Shown here piece by piece: positions 1 through 6,539 of a stretch of DNA of 10,719 bases. Below the pieces are notes generated by a model. It was not told where the DNA came from, made no database searches, and saw only the letters and a program-made list of their open reading frames with translations. Made by a program: the position numbers and the translations under genes. The stretch covers positions 1 to 10,719 of the forward strand of contig URFF01000062.1 of NCBI GenBank assembly GCA_900546995.1, written 5' to 3'. This DNA comes from an uncultured Sutterella sp. (lineage in GTDB: Bacteria; Pseudomonadota; Gammaproteobacteria; Burkholderiales; Burkholderiaceae_F). Numbering within the stretch: the stretch's first letter is position 1; each line of letters starts with the position of its first letter.

Positions 1-318
1 GATCAATGACATCTTTCCGGTGAGCACACACCACAATTGCGGAATTTCATCCAAGCTTGTTTTGCGCAAAAACGCACCGACTCTTGAAATGTAAGCGTCG
101 GCGTTAGTAAACTTTTCGGCTTCTATTATGGGGGCATCGACTCGCATGGAGCGAAACTTCGGCATCAAAAAGGGCTCGCTATTGCGTCCGATGCGCTCAG
201 ACCAATAGATGACCGGGCCGGGAGAATCCAGCTTAATGGCGATGGCAATCAACAAGGAAGCGAATAAAGCCAACGGCGAAGCAATCAGTACTAAGACGAT
301 ATCAACGATTCGCTTCAT
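1..318 (-). CDS. Bacterial sugar transferase (initiating phosphoglycosyl transferase), 3' end missing
   Basis: The reading frame runs leftward from an ATG at 318 and is still open at base 1, giving 106 residues without the C-terminus. It shows the hallmarks of the monotopic PglC/WcaJ-type sugar transferase family (Pfam Bac_transf, known from the family). There is an N-terminal MKRIVDIV start followed by a hydrophobic re-entrant helix (about residues 7-28), then a KLDSPGPV stretch, KFRSM at 54-58, and RKTSLDEIPQLW with the catalytic Asp-Glu pair at D90-E91. Such enzymes move a sugar-1-phosphate from a UDP-sugar to undecaprenyl phosphate at the inner membrane, starting a glycan repeat unit. The short form without the extra N-terminal membrane domain is inferred, because the ATG sits directly before the core. 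An in-frame GTG at 345 is an alternative start; neither has a visible Shine-Dalgarno. The sugar is unknown. The gene is divergent from the operon at 632. Confidence 0.9.
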   Translation of the reverse strand, partial: MKRIVDIVLVLIASPLALFASLLIAIAIKLDSPGPVIYWSERIGRNSEPFLMPKFRSMRVDAPIIEAEKFTNADAYISRVGAFLRKTSLDEIPQLWCVLTGKMSLI

Positions 319-388
319 ACAAGCACAAAAACAAAATCGATTCACAGAGAGTTAGCTTTTAAAATTGTAATGAAAAATCGCTTTTGCA

Positions 389-406
389 GGGGAGAGTACT
401 CTACCC
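389..406. promoter_or_regulatory. 18-bp imperfect palindrome, possible operator
   Basis: GGGGAGAGTACTCTACCC is an 18-bp dyad. The central ten bases AGAGTACTCT are a perfect palindrome, and three outer G:C pairs are added around a single mismatch (392/403). It lies 71 bases upstream of the sugar transferase ATG and well upstream of the deacetylase, where a repressor or activator of either gene could bind. No known regulator site is recognised, so the role is inferred from symmetry and position only. Confidence 0.35.
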
Positions 407-464
407 AATCCAACACATCTTAACGACCGAAAATGTCAAAGCAATCACACGGCATGCAATAAAT

Positions 465-505
465 CCTCGCTGAACTGAGGAAAAATGTATCAAAAATCCT
501 CAGTT
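465..505 (+). promoter_or_regulatory. Antiterminator-like alternative hairpin
   Basis: AACTGAGGA at 473-481 is perfectly complementary to TCCTCAGTT at 497-505. Pairing of these two arms would use the left half of the terminator stem at 492-519 and so prevent the terminator from forming. A shorter competing pairing, CCTC at 464-467 with GAGG at 477-480, could sequester the first arm. This 1:2, 2:3, 3:4 arrangement has the geometry of a transcription attenuator. The pairings are read directly; the regulatory role and the ligand or leader peptide are inferred. Confidence 0.4.
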
Positions 506-519
506 GAGTGAGGATTTTT
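492..519 (+). terminator. Intrinsic (possibly bidirectional) terminator hairpin in leader
   Basis: AAAAATCCTCA (492-502) and TGAGGATTTTT (509-519) form a perfect 11-bp stem with a 6-base GTTGAG loop. A run of T follows on the top strand and, by symmetry, on the bottom strand. It lies between two divergent genes, 112 bases before the deacetylase start, so it does not end either of them. It therefore ends a short upstream transcript, either an attenuated leader or a small RNA. Confidence 0.7.
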
Positions 520-614
520 GTCATCTTAGTACTTTTTCGATTCAAAATAGCGAGTTAAGACATTAACGAAGTCGTTTGCGGGATCGCATTCAGTTAAAAT
601 TAACCTGGAGCTTT

Positions 615-634
615 AGGAAAGGAATACCAGTTTG
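615..634 (+). promoter_or_regulatory. Shine-Dalgarno deciding a TTG start
   Basis: AGGAAAGGA at 615-623 lies eight bases before TTG at 632-634. The purine run at ideal spacing, together with the family-like sequence directly after TTG, supports this non-ATG start for the deacetylase gene. Confidence 0.65.
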
Positions 635-1573
635 ACCACCGGCTTTTTTACCCATGCAGGTTGCTATCGTCATTTGACAGCAAAAAACAGTCCCGAGTCG
701 CCCGAGCGAGTGGCCGCAATCGAAGATCGGCTGGTGGCCTCCGGTCTTTTGTCCGCGTTTAAAGTGGTTAGAACCGAACGCAGAGTGAGTCAAAAGGATC
801 TTCTTCGGGCTCACGATGCAGACTACATTCGTTATGTGCAATCCAAGGTGCCCGCCCGAGAGGGGGAGCTTGTTGCCATTTCTGACGATACGACGGTGAG
901 TTCGAATTCATTTGAAGCGGCGCTACAAAGTGCAGGCTGCGTTTTGGAAGCGTGTGATCAAGTGATGGCAGGCGTTTTTCAAAATGCCTTTTGCTGCATT
1001 CGTCCACCGGGACATCACGCCCATCGCAACAAGGCGGGTGGTTTTTGCCTTTTTAATAACGTGGCGATCGCCGCGCTTTATGCCAAAGCACAATTAAACT
1101 GTTCCAGGGTAGCGATTTTGGACTTTGACGTTCATCACGGTGATGGGACGGAAAATATCGTGGCAGGCGTGGATGGCATTGAATTTTTCTCGCTTTATCA
1201 GGCGGGCATTTTCCCTCATGTTGAGAAGGTCTCGGCGATGGCTCATGCCGGTAATGTTTATACGTATCCCTTACAAGCTGGGGACACCGGGGATCGGGCC
1301 TGTGAGATTATTCGATCCGATTGGGGGGAGAAACTACAACGATTTAAGCCCGACCTGCTTTTGATTTCCGCAGGCTTTGACGCGCATGCCAATGACACCA
1401 TGGCGCAGTTGGATTTTTCCGATCTGGATTATGCGCACATCACCCGAATTATCAAAGACATCGCAACTGCCGTGTGCCACGGGCGCTTGGTAAGTGTCTT
1501 AGAAGGCGGCTATGAGCCGAGAAGCCTCTCGCGAGCTGTTTTAGCGCATGTGCGCACTCTAGCGGATCTTTAA
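632..1573 (+). CDS. Histone-deacetylase-family zinc amidohydrolase
   Basis: This 313-residue protein belongs to the HDAC / acetoin-utilisation (AcuC, HDAH-like) family of zinc-dependent deacetylases. The active-site set is intact: the His-His dyad in RPPGHH (H128-H129), zinc ligands D166 and H168 in DFDVHHGDGTE, the third ligand D250 in SAGFDAH, and the transition-state Tyr Y294 in LEGGYE. The NKAGGFCLFNN segment (133-143) lines the pocket. Length is normal for a single-domain bacterial member. Family members hydrolyse acetyl-lysine or acetylpolyamines; the substrate here is unknown. The start is a TTG at 632, preceded eight bases upstream by a strong AGGAAAGGA (615-623); no in-frame ATG nearby fits as well. 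It is the first gene of a three-gene run, 10 bases before the MFS gene. A leader attenuator may control it (inference). Confidence 0.93.
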   Translation: MTTGFFTHAGCYRHLTAKNSPESPERVAAIEDRLVASGLLSAFKVVRTERRVSQKDLLRAHDADYIRYVQSKVPAREGELVAISDDTTVSSNSFEAALQSAGCVLEACDQVMAGVFQNAFCCIRPPGHHAHRNKAGGFCLFNNVAIAALYAKAQLNCSRVAILDFDVHHGDGTENIVAGVDGIEFFSLYQAGIFPHVEKVSAMAHAGNVYTYPLQAGDTGDRACEIIRSDWGEKLQRFKPDLLLISAGFDAHANDTMAQLDFSDLDYAHITRIIKDIATAVCHGRLVSVLEGGYEPRSLSRAVLAHVRTLADL

Positions 1574-1583
1574 AGGTGAGTCC

Positions 1584-2870
1584 ATGGCGCTATTTTCATC
1601 AGAGCACTTAAATTCCGGCGTGGCCAAACGCGAAGTTTGGGCCTGGGCCGCTTTTGATTTTGCCAATTCCGGCTACACCACCGTGGTTTTAACCGCGGTT
1701 TTTAACGCCTATTTTGTGAGCGTGGTTTGTGAGGGCGCCTCATGGGCGACTTTACTTTGGACGAGCGTTATCGCCGCGAGCAACATTTTGGCCATTCTTT
1801 TGATGCCGATGATCGGGGCTGCGGCCGACCTTAAAGCCAATAAGAAATTCTGGGTCATCATGATGACCCTTTTATGTATTCTCGGGACCGTGGGGCTATA
1901 TTGGACTCGGGAAGGAACGGTTCTTTTGGCGCTTTTGATGATCGTTATCAGTAACTTTGCCTATAACGTGGGTGAGACGCTTAATTCGGCGTTTTTACCG
2001 GAATTGGCGCCTGCCACTTCCATGGGGAAAGTCTCCGGTTGGGGGTGGAGTTTCGGTTATTGCGGGGGCCTTGTCACCTTAGGGATGAGTTTGGCGATTG
2101 TCAGTTACCTGCAAGCGAAAGGCGCTGCGGCTCATGACTATGTTCCCTATACGATGCTGGTGACGGCGGTGGTCTTTTTGCTTGCAGCCGCTCCTTTCGC
2201 TTTTTGCGTTAAAGAGCGGGCAAAGCCTAGAACCGGTGCGAAGTTTTGGCCCTTGGTGAAGGAGTCGCAGGCAGCGCTTTTAAGAACGTTAAAGTCGCTT
2301 CCTCATCACAAAAATTTCGCCTGGCTCACCGCAAGCGGTTTGTCGTTTCAGTCGGGCATTGCTGTCGTCATCACGCTTGCGGCCATCTACGCTGATCAGG
2401 TGATGGGATTTACGCCTGCGGAAACCATTCTTTTGGTGCTTTTGGTTAACATCACGGCAGCAATCGGCGCTTTCGCATTTGGCTACATTGAAGACCGAAT
2501 CGGGCACAAACGGGCTTTGATGGCCACGCTTCTCATCTGGATGGCGATGGTGGGTGTGGCTTATTTTGCTCAAACCAAGGCGCTTTTTTGGGTGGCAGCG
2601 AATTTGGCCGGTATCGCCATGGGGTCAAGTCAGTCGGCGGGGCGGGCCCTGGTGGGCGTTTTAGCACCCGAAAATGAACGGGCTGCCTTTTATTCTTTTT
2701 GGAATATGGCCTTGTGGATGGCTAACATTATCGGCCCGATGACTTATGGTTCGATTACCTGGTTATCGGGCAATGACCAACGACTGGCGCTTTTGATGAC
2801 AGGGGGCTTTTTTGTGTTGGGTTTTGTTTTACTCATTCCCATGAGACTTCAAAAGCGAGCAAACGGATGA
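1584..2870 (+). CDS. UMF1 / Atg22-type MFS transporter
   Basis: The 428-residue product is a polytopic inner-membrane protein with about twelve hydrophobic segments. It starts with WAWAAFDFANSGY (D25 to Y31), the characteristic opening of UMF1-family (Atg22-like) major facilitator proteins. An MFS loop GAAADLKANKK follows helix 2, and a GYIEDRIGHKRAL loop links the two halves. The late GSSQSAGRALVGVLAPENE segment is also typical of UMF1 members. Substrate is not known for bacterial members; the fungal Atg22 relatives export amino acids from vacuoles. The ATG has AAGGTGAG (1573-1580) just upstream. It starts 10 bases after the deacetylase stop and ends 19 bases before the glycosyltransferase, so cotranscription is likely. 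No truncation is seen. Confidence 0.9.
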   Translation: MALFSSEHLNSGVAKREVWAWAAFDFANSGYTTVVLTAVFNAYFVSVVCEGASWATLLWTSVIAASNILAILLMPMIGAAADLKANKKFWVIMMTLLCILGTVGLYWTREGTVLLALLMIVISNFAYNVGETLNSAFLPELAPATSMGKVSGWGWSFGYCGGLVTLGMSLAIVSYLQAKGAAAHDYVPYTMLVTAVVFLLAAAPFAFCVKERAKPRTGAKFWPLVKESQAALLRTLKSLPHHKNFAWLTASGLSFQSGIAVVITLAAIYADQVMGFTPAETILLVLLVNITAAIGAFAFGYIEDRIGHKRALMATLLIWMAMVGVAYFAQTKALFWVAANLAGIAMGSSQSAGRALVGVLAPENERAAFYSFWNMALWMANIIGPMTYGSITWLSGNDQRLALLMTGGFFVLGFVLLIPMRLQKRANG

Positions 2871-2889
2871 CCCTGAAAGGACAACAATC

Positions 2890-3963
2890 ATGCGAGTTTT
2901 AATTGTTTCAACACGCTATTTGGGAGACTGCCTGATCGCAGCCTCGTTGGCGACACCCATTAAAGCCAATTTCCCTGAAGCGGAGGTTGATCTTCTGACC
3001 TTTGAGTCCAATCGGGCGATTCTAGAGGGTGTCAAAGGAATTGATCACGTGATTGGCGTGAAGCAGCATCCGAAAAAGCTTGAGCAGCTCAAAGAGATGA
3101 TGGGACTTAAAAATCGCTATGACTGGGCGGTAATCACCATGCAAAGCACCCGAGCTTCGCTTTACGGTTACTTCGCAGGCAAACGGCAATGCATGCCCAA
3201 GCCCGATGGCGGCAGTCACGGACTCTGGAAGCGTTGGTTGATGTCAGACTTTGTTGAAATTGATCACGCTTTGCCGATGATCGATCAAATGGCTTCGCTT
3301 CTGGAACCGATGTTGGGGCGTCGCCTTGATCCGAGTGAAGTGCCGCCGGCTTACCCCATGAATCCGAATCTGCCTCAGACGCTCGTGGATTGGTTGGGTG
3401 AAGCGCCCTATGTCGTTTTCCACACCCAGTCTCGCTACCGCGATAAGGCTTGGAACGATCAGGGCTGGCGGGCTTTGACGCTTAAAGCCATTGATCGAGG
3501 ACTGAAAGTCTGTTTTACCGGTGGCCCCGGCAAAGAGGAAGCCGCCCGGATTGCTGAAATCACCAAGGGATTTGATGAGCGTTATGTCAGCTCGGTGGCT
3601 GGGCAGTTAACATTTGGTCAAACCGCACGATTGATTGAAAAAGCTCGTATTTATGTTGGGGTTGACACGGGAACGACTCATGTTGCGGCAGCAACCGGCA
3701 CGCCTTGCATTACCTTATTCGGTCCCACGGATCCGATTGCCTGGGGCCCCTCGCCTCAATCCGGTCGTGGCGTGTGGCGTCGAGATGAAGCCAAACGCCA
3801 AATGAGTAACGTCATCATGCTTCGCAATGAAAAGTATTTGGATTGTCATCAATGTGACCGGCACCGTTGCCCCTTGCATGAGCCCAATGAGTTGGGACAT
3901 TGCTTACAGACGTTATCTTCTGAAGAAGTGGTGACTCTTTTTGATTCTGCGTTGAAGCTTTAA
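2890..3963 (+). CDS. Glycosyltransferase family 9 (ADP-heptose:LPS heptosyltransferase-like)
   Basis: The 357-residue protein has the GT9 GT-B fold pattern. The N-terminal RYLGDCLIAASLATPIK corresponds to the usual GDxLLxTP motif, and LTFESNRAILEGVKGIDHVI follows. The C-terminal half carries the nucleotide-sugar motifs VGVDTGTTHVAAATGTP (D259, H264) and FGPTDP (276-281). Such enzymes add heptose from an ADP-heptose donor to lipopolysaccharide core at the cytoplasmic face of the inner membrane. The C-terminal C-x2-C-x4-C-x10-C cluster (C319, C322, C327, C338) with CPL is shared with WaaQ/heptosyltransferase III-like members, but I cannot fix which heptose it adds. GDCLIA differs from the common GDVLLT. 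The ATG follows AAAGGA (2876-2881) with eight bases of spacing. It is the last gene of the 632-3963 operon and is followed by a terminator-like hairpin. Confidence 0.92.
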   Translation: MRVLIVSTRYLGDCLIAASLATPIKANFPEAEVDLLTFESNRAILEGVKGIDHVIGVKQHPKKLEQLKEMMGLKNRYDWAVITMQSTRASLYGYFAGKRQCMPKPDGGSHGLWKRWLMSDFVEIDHALPMIDQMASLLEPMLGRRLDPSEVPPAYPMNPNLPQTLVDWLGEAPYVVFHTQSRYRDKAWNDQGWRALTLKAIDRGLKVCFTGGPGKEEAARIAEITKGFDERYVSSVAGQLTFGQTARLIEKARIYVGVDTGTTHVAAATGTPCITLFGPTDPIAWGPSPQSGRGVWRRDEAKRQMSNVIMLRNEKYLDCHQCDRHRCPLHEPNELGHCLQTLSSEEVVTLFDSALKL

Positions 3964-3990
3964 GCGAAAACGCTTGAGTGTTTGTTTTAA
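3959..3990 (+). terminator. Terminator-like hairpin ending the envelope operon
   Basis: AAGCG (3962-3966) pairs with CGCTT (3971-3975) around an AAAA loop. The stem extends outward through T:A and G:T pairs to about 3959/3978 and overlaps the glycosyltransferase stop codon. The following TGTTTGTTTT is T-rich but interrupted. This is a moderate intrinsic terminator that would separate the operon from the ATPase gene. Confidence 0.5.
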
Positions 3991-4012
3991 GTTTTCTGTC
4001 TTTTTGTTGAAG

Positions 4013-4041
4013 TCTCTTTGTTCTTTGAAATTATTTATAAT
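4013..4041 (+). promoter_or_regulatory. Promoter of the ATPase-nuclease gene
   Basis: A perfect TATAAT lies at 4036-4041. The best-spaced -35 (4013-4018, TCTCTT, 17-base spacer) is poor, which suggests a weak or activator-dependent promoter. The predicted start of transcription, about 4048, falls inside the first inverted repeat at 4040-4058, as expected for a promoter shut by a repressor. Confidence 0.55.
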
Positions 4042-4058
4042 GTTCGTAACGCGAACAT
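4040..4058. promoter_or_regulatory. Operator-like inverted repeat 1
   Basis: ATGTTCG (4040-4046) and CGAACAT (4052-4058) form a perfect 7-bp inverted repeat around five bases (TAACG). It overlaps the last two bases of the TATAAT box and the likely transcription start. A dimeric repressor site is the simplest reading; the binder is unknown. Confidence 0.6.
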
Positions 4059-4069
4059 CCGAGAGCTGA

Positions 4070-4088
4070 ACGTTCGAGTAGCGAACAT
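4070..4088. promoter_or_regulatory. Operator-like inverted repeat 2
   Basis: ACGTTCG (4070-4076) and CGAACAT (4082-4088) repeat the upstream site with the same 5-base spacer and one arm mismatch. The two sites start exactly 30 bases apart and share the identical 10-mer GCGAACATCC (4051-4060 and 4081-4090). The spacing is close to three helical turns, so two dimers would sit on the same face of the DNA. The second site ends just before the AAGGA ribosome binding site of the ATPase gene. Confidence 0.6.
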
Positions 4089-4107
4089 CCAACAAGGAAA
4101 CAAAACG

Positions 4108-5487
4108 ATGAAAAAATATTACGATCGTGAGCTTGAGCAAAAAATCTTAACTGAGGAAAGCTCTTTGGTGACAACAACACATAAATCCCGCTTGGTGGTG
4201 ATTACCGGAAGGCGCCGGATCGGAAAGACAGAGCTGATCCTTAGGGTCATGAACAACGAAAAGGAAGTCCCTTTTGTCTATCTTTTCGCTTCGCGTATTG
4301 CAGCTAACGTATTGATTCAAGATTGGTTGCGAACCATTTCTTCAGTGCTTGGCGTCAGTTTTATGCCGCACTGTGAACGATTGTCTCAGGTTATCGAATA
4401 CCTTCTCTATCTAGGTAGAACTCAACGCATTAATGTGGCGATTGATGAGTGTCAGGACATCAATACGATAGAACCGTCATTTTGGTCTGAAGTTCAAAAA
4501 GCGTGGGATCTGAATAAAAAGAATTCTCAAGTCCTTTTGCTGATGAGTGGATCGATTGCTTCGGCAATGAGAAATATTTTTAACGAGTATAGTGAACCGC
4601 TTTATGGAAGAGTGGACCGATTTATTCAAGTTCGCCCTTTTAGTGTGACGGTGTTACGCGATGTCCTTCAAGACTACAGCACGACGGTTGATTCCGATGA
4701 TTTATTGGCGCTCTATGCGCTCACCGGTGGAATTCCTTGGTTTGTGGAAGACTTGATGGATCGAAGGGCTGTGACAATAAATCAAATGGTTGATGTCGTT
4801 TTCGAGCCGGGATCTAAATTTGTGATGGATGGCGAAATTCTGTTAGCCAACGAATTTCGCTCGGAAGGTACTTTGAATCGGACGCTATTGCAAGCGATCG
4901 CCTCGGGCCTCACCAAGCGAGAGGAGCTTCAAAATGTGGCAGGCCCTATTAGCGTTAGTGGGTCCCTATCGCGTCTTGAGAAGCAGTATGAACTCATCAC
5001 AAAAGAGGCTCCAATTTTTGAAAAAAATGACCGCAAAGGACGATATCGTATTTCAGATAAGTACCTGTCTTTTTGGTTTGCGTTTGTTCAGGCTAAGGAG
5101 GCATTAATTGCTCAAAATAATTTTGAAGCTTTAAAAAACGAATTTTTAGCTCAGTATGAAACGTTTTCCGGGCGGGTGCTTGAACAGGCCTTTTTTGATA
5201 TTTTCCGAGAATCAAAAAATTTCAAAACATTAGGGCGTTGGTGGGATCGCAAAGGCGAAAATGAAATTGATTTAATCGCAATTAACGACGAGTCTGCTTA
5301 TTTTTTTGAAATTAAGCGCAATCCTAAAAAATATTCGCCGCAACAGCTGGTTGCTAAAATCATTGCCTTTTTAAATCAAAATCCAACGATTCAAAGCAAA
5401 ACAATTTATTTTGGCGGTCTATCTTTGGATGACTTGCAACATGACCCTCGGGAGATGCTGGAGCACTCGGAAAAATTTCAGCAATAG
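4108..5487 (+). CDS. Archaeal-type AAA ATPase with C-terminal PD-(D/E)XK (DUF234-like) domain
   Basis: The 459-residue protein combines a P-loop ATPase of the archaeal ATPase family with a DUF234-type nuclease-like tail. The ATPase has Walker A GRRRIGKT (34-41), Walker B VAIDE (110-114), sensor-1 MSGS (146-149) and a YGRVD motif. A winged-helix-like region follows (about 255-345). The C-terminal domain shows E359, D388 in EIDLIA and E401-x-K403 in FFEIKRN, a complete PD-(D/E)XK set. Family members are mostly uncharacterised; a DNA-directed, mobile-element or defence role is inference. I chose ATG 4108 because AAGGA (4094-4098) precedes it and family proteins begin with a similar Y-x-R-E-x-E segment. 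An in-frame start near 4018 would lie upstream of the promoter and translate the operator repeats. The gene is clearly AT-richer than the operon to its left, suggesting acquisition. Confidence 0.88.
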   Translation: MKKYYDRELEQKILTEESSLVTTTHKSRLVVITGRRRIGKTELILRVMNNEKEVPFVYLFASRIAANVLIQDWLRTISSVLGVSFMPHCERLSQVIEYLLYLGRTQRINVAIDECQDINTIEPSFWSEVQKAWDLNKKNSQVLLLMSGSIASAMRNIFNEYSEPLYGRVDRFIQVRPFSVTVLRDVLQDYSTTVDSDDLLALYALTGGIPWFVEDLMDRRAVTINQMVDVVFEPGSKFVMDGEILLANEFRSEGTLNRTLLQAIASGLTKREELQNVAGPISVSGSLSRLEKQYELITKEAPIFEKNDRKGRYRISDKYLSFWFAFVQAKEALIAQNNFEALKNEFLAQYETFSGRVLEQAFFDIFRESKNFKTLGRWWDRKGENEIDLIAINDESAYFFEIKRNPKKYSPQQLVAKIIAFLNQNPTIQSKTIYFGGLSLDDLQHDPREMLEHSEKFQQ

Positions 5488-5492
5488 TTTTC

Positions 5493-5511
5493 TTTTCTTA
5501 ATGTAAGAAAA
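5493..5511 (+). terminator. Weak A/T-rich hairpin after the ATPase gene
   Basis: TTTTCTTA (5493-5500) and TAAGAAAA (5504-5511) form an 8-bp inverted repeat with a 3-base loop, just after the stop at 5487. The stem is mostly A:T and no clean T run follows, so it is at best a weak terminator. Confidence 0.3.
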
Positions 5512-5515
5512 ACGT

Positions 5516-5544
5516 TTGTCGCAGCTCCTGAAAGCCTCTATGAT
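5516..5544 (+). promoter_or_regulatory. Sigma-70-like promoter of the lipoprotein gene
   Basis: TTGTCG (5516-5521) and TATGAT (5539-5544) are separated by 17 bases, a good match to a sigma-70 promoter. Transcription would start near 5551, giving a leader of about 20 bases that holds the GAGGGG ribosome binding site (5561-5566). The lipoprotein is therefore probably transcribed independently of the ATPase gene. Confidence 0.55.
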
Positions 5545-5572
5545 TTAAGTAACGGCTTCTGAGGGGATCATC

Positions 5573-6502
5573 ATGCGACTTCAATTGACGTTCTTGTCCG
5601 TTTGCTTTCTTTTAGAAGGTTGCGTAAGCCTTTCCGACCAGTGCGTGCAAGGCGTTGTGACGGACGCTAGCATGAATACGGTCACCGTTCAATCTCACGC
5701 CTCAGATCCCATGCCATTTAGTACGCTTAACGCAGATAAAAGCGGTTTATCAGGTCTAATGCTTGGAGACTATTTGAAGGTCTGCTATGCGGGGCGTTAC
5801 GAGGAAGGGATGGAAGCAAAAAGTGTTCAAACGGTTTTGAAAGCCGATGAATACCAAAAAGTTCGCTGGTTTAACGAAGGAACTCGCCTTCAAGCGGTAA
5901 AGGATGGCAACCAAGCGCTTTATGTCCTTTTTAGCTCAGATCAAAGCCGTTCGTCATTATTTTTTCCAAAGCAGAAAAAGGTTCAGATTCTTGAGCGACG
6001 CACGTTGCCGTCCGGCGATTTTGTTTGGAATCAACTCGATGATGACACTTTGAATTTACGGCAAAAGGATGGCGTTTGGACAGTAAGTCGCCGTGGGGCG
6101 CTACTTTACAACCAACCTAATGTTGATGGGGATGCATCCCCTGGGGCGTGGCTTACTGAGCAGTATGAGGGCGTATTGCCTGCGGCAGACTGCCCAGGAA
6201 TTCGGTATCAGTTAACGCTTAAACATCGAGCGCATAGCGGTGATGGCTACTTTTTATTGCTCACAACATACCTGGAAGCAGAAAATGGTCGTGATGCAAC
6301 GTTTGCGTATATTGGCAAACGCCTCACGCAACGGGGATCGGCTCAAAATCCCGATGCCACGGTTTGGCAATTAATTTCCGATACGGATCAAAGCGTATGG
6401 AATTTTGAAGTGCAATCTCAAGGTCAAAAATTGCAACTTTTAACTCAACAGTTTGAAGAGATTCCTTCCAATCTCTCCTATGAGCTTGAAAAATTGAAAT
6501 AG
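5573..6502 (+). CDS. Lipoprotein with MliC-like and NlpE-like regions
   Basis: The 309-residue protein begins with a short signal peptide and a lipobox-like L14-E15-G16-C17, so C17 is the likely lipidated residue; Glu at -2 is unusual. Residues 24-90 are a small beta-rich segment of unknown type. Residues about 95-180 resemble the lysozyme-inhibitor MliC fold, with TLPSGDFVW followed by VSRRGALLY (inference from pattern). Residues 198-309 resemble the N-terminal domain of NlpE, the copper- and adhesion-related lipoprotein that signals to Cpx: YEGVLPAADCPGI matches the NlpE YRGVLPCADCEGI pattern, and a final LSYELEKL matches its end. The first Cys of the CxxC is Ala (A204), while C207 remains, so copper or disulfide chemistry may be lost. 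GAGGGG (5561-5566) supports the ATG. It has its own promoter and converges with the GIY-YIG gene 37 bases away. Confidence 0.75.
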   Translation: MRLQLTFLSVCFLLEGCVSLSDQCVQGVVTDASMNTVTVQSHASDPMPFSTLNADKSGLSGLMLGDYLKVCYAGRYEEGMEAKSVQTVLKADEYQKVRWFNEGTRLQAVKDGNQALYVLFSSDQSRSSLFFPKQKKVQILERRTLPSGDFVWNQLDDDTLNLRQKDGVWTVSRRGALLYNQPNVDGDASPGAWLTEQYEGVLPAADCPGIRYQLTLKHRAHSGDGYFLLLTTYLEAENGRDATFAYIGKRLTQRGSAQNPDATVWQLISDTDQSVWNFEVQSQGQKLQLLTQQFEEIPSNLSYELEKLK

Positions 6503-6539
6503 GCATTCCCAACTGCCACTTGAAATTATGTATTTTCAA

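Larger units (their letters stand above)
319..631. other. Divergent intergenic region with dyad and attenuator-like leader
   Basis: These 313 bases separate the leftward sugar transferase from the rightward deacetylase operon and hold no convincing gene. They contain an 18-bp dyad (389-406), a set of mutually exclusive hairpins (about 465-519) and an A/T-rich stretch before the deacetylase start. No clear sigma-70 promoter stands out. TAAAAT at 595-600 is a possible -10 for the operon but has no good -35. TTCACA (341-346) with TGTAAT (366-371) is a weak rightward candidate that would transcribe through the hairpins. A 9-codon ORF (433-462, MSKQSHGMQ) lies just before the hairpins but lacks a clear ribosome binding site. 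Confidence 0.5.

Noticed and set aside
4018..4107. N-terminal extension of the ATPase from an upstream non-ATG start
   Set aside because: It would begin before the -10 box and translate the operator repeats; ATG 4108 has a ribosome site and matches the family start.
3913..4140. 75-codon minus-strand open frame
   Set aside because: It spans the glycosyltransferase end, the promoter and the operators, and looks like chance coding in an A/T-rich stretch.
6520..6539. TTGAAA/TTTCAA inverted repeat between the lipoprotein and GIY-YIG genes
   Set aside because: Only 6 bp, A/T-rich, 8-base loop and no T run; too weak to call a terminator.
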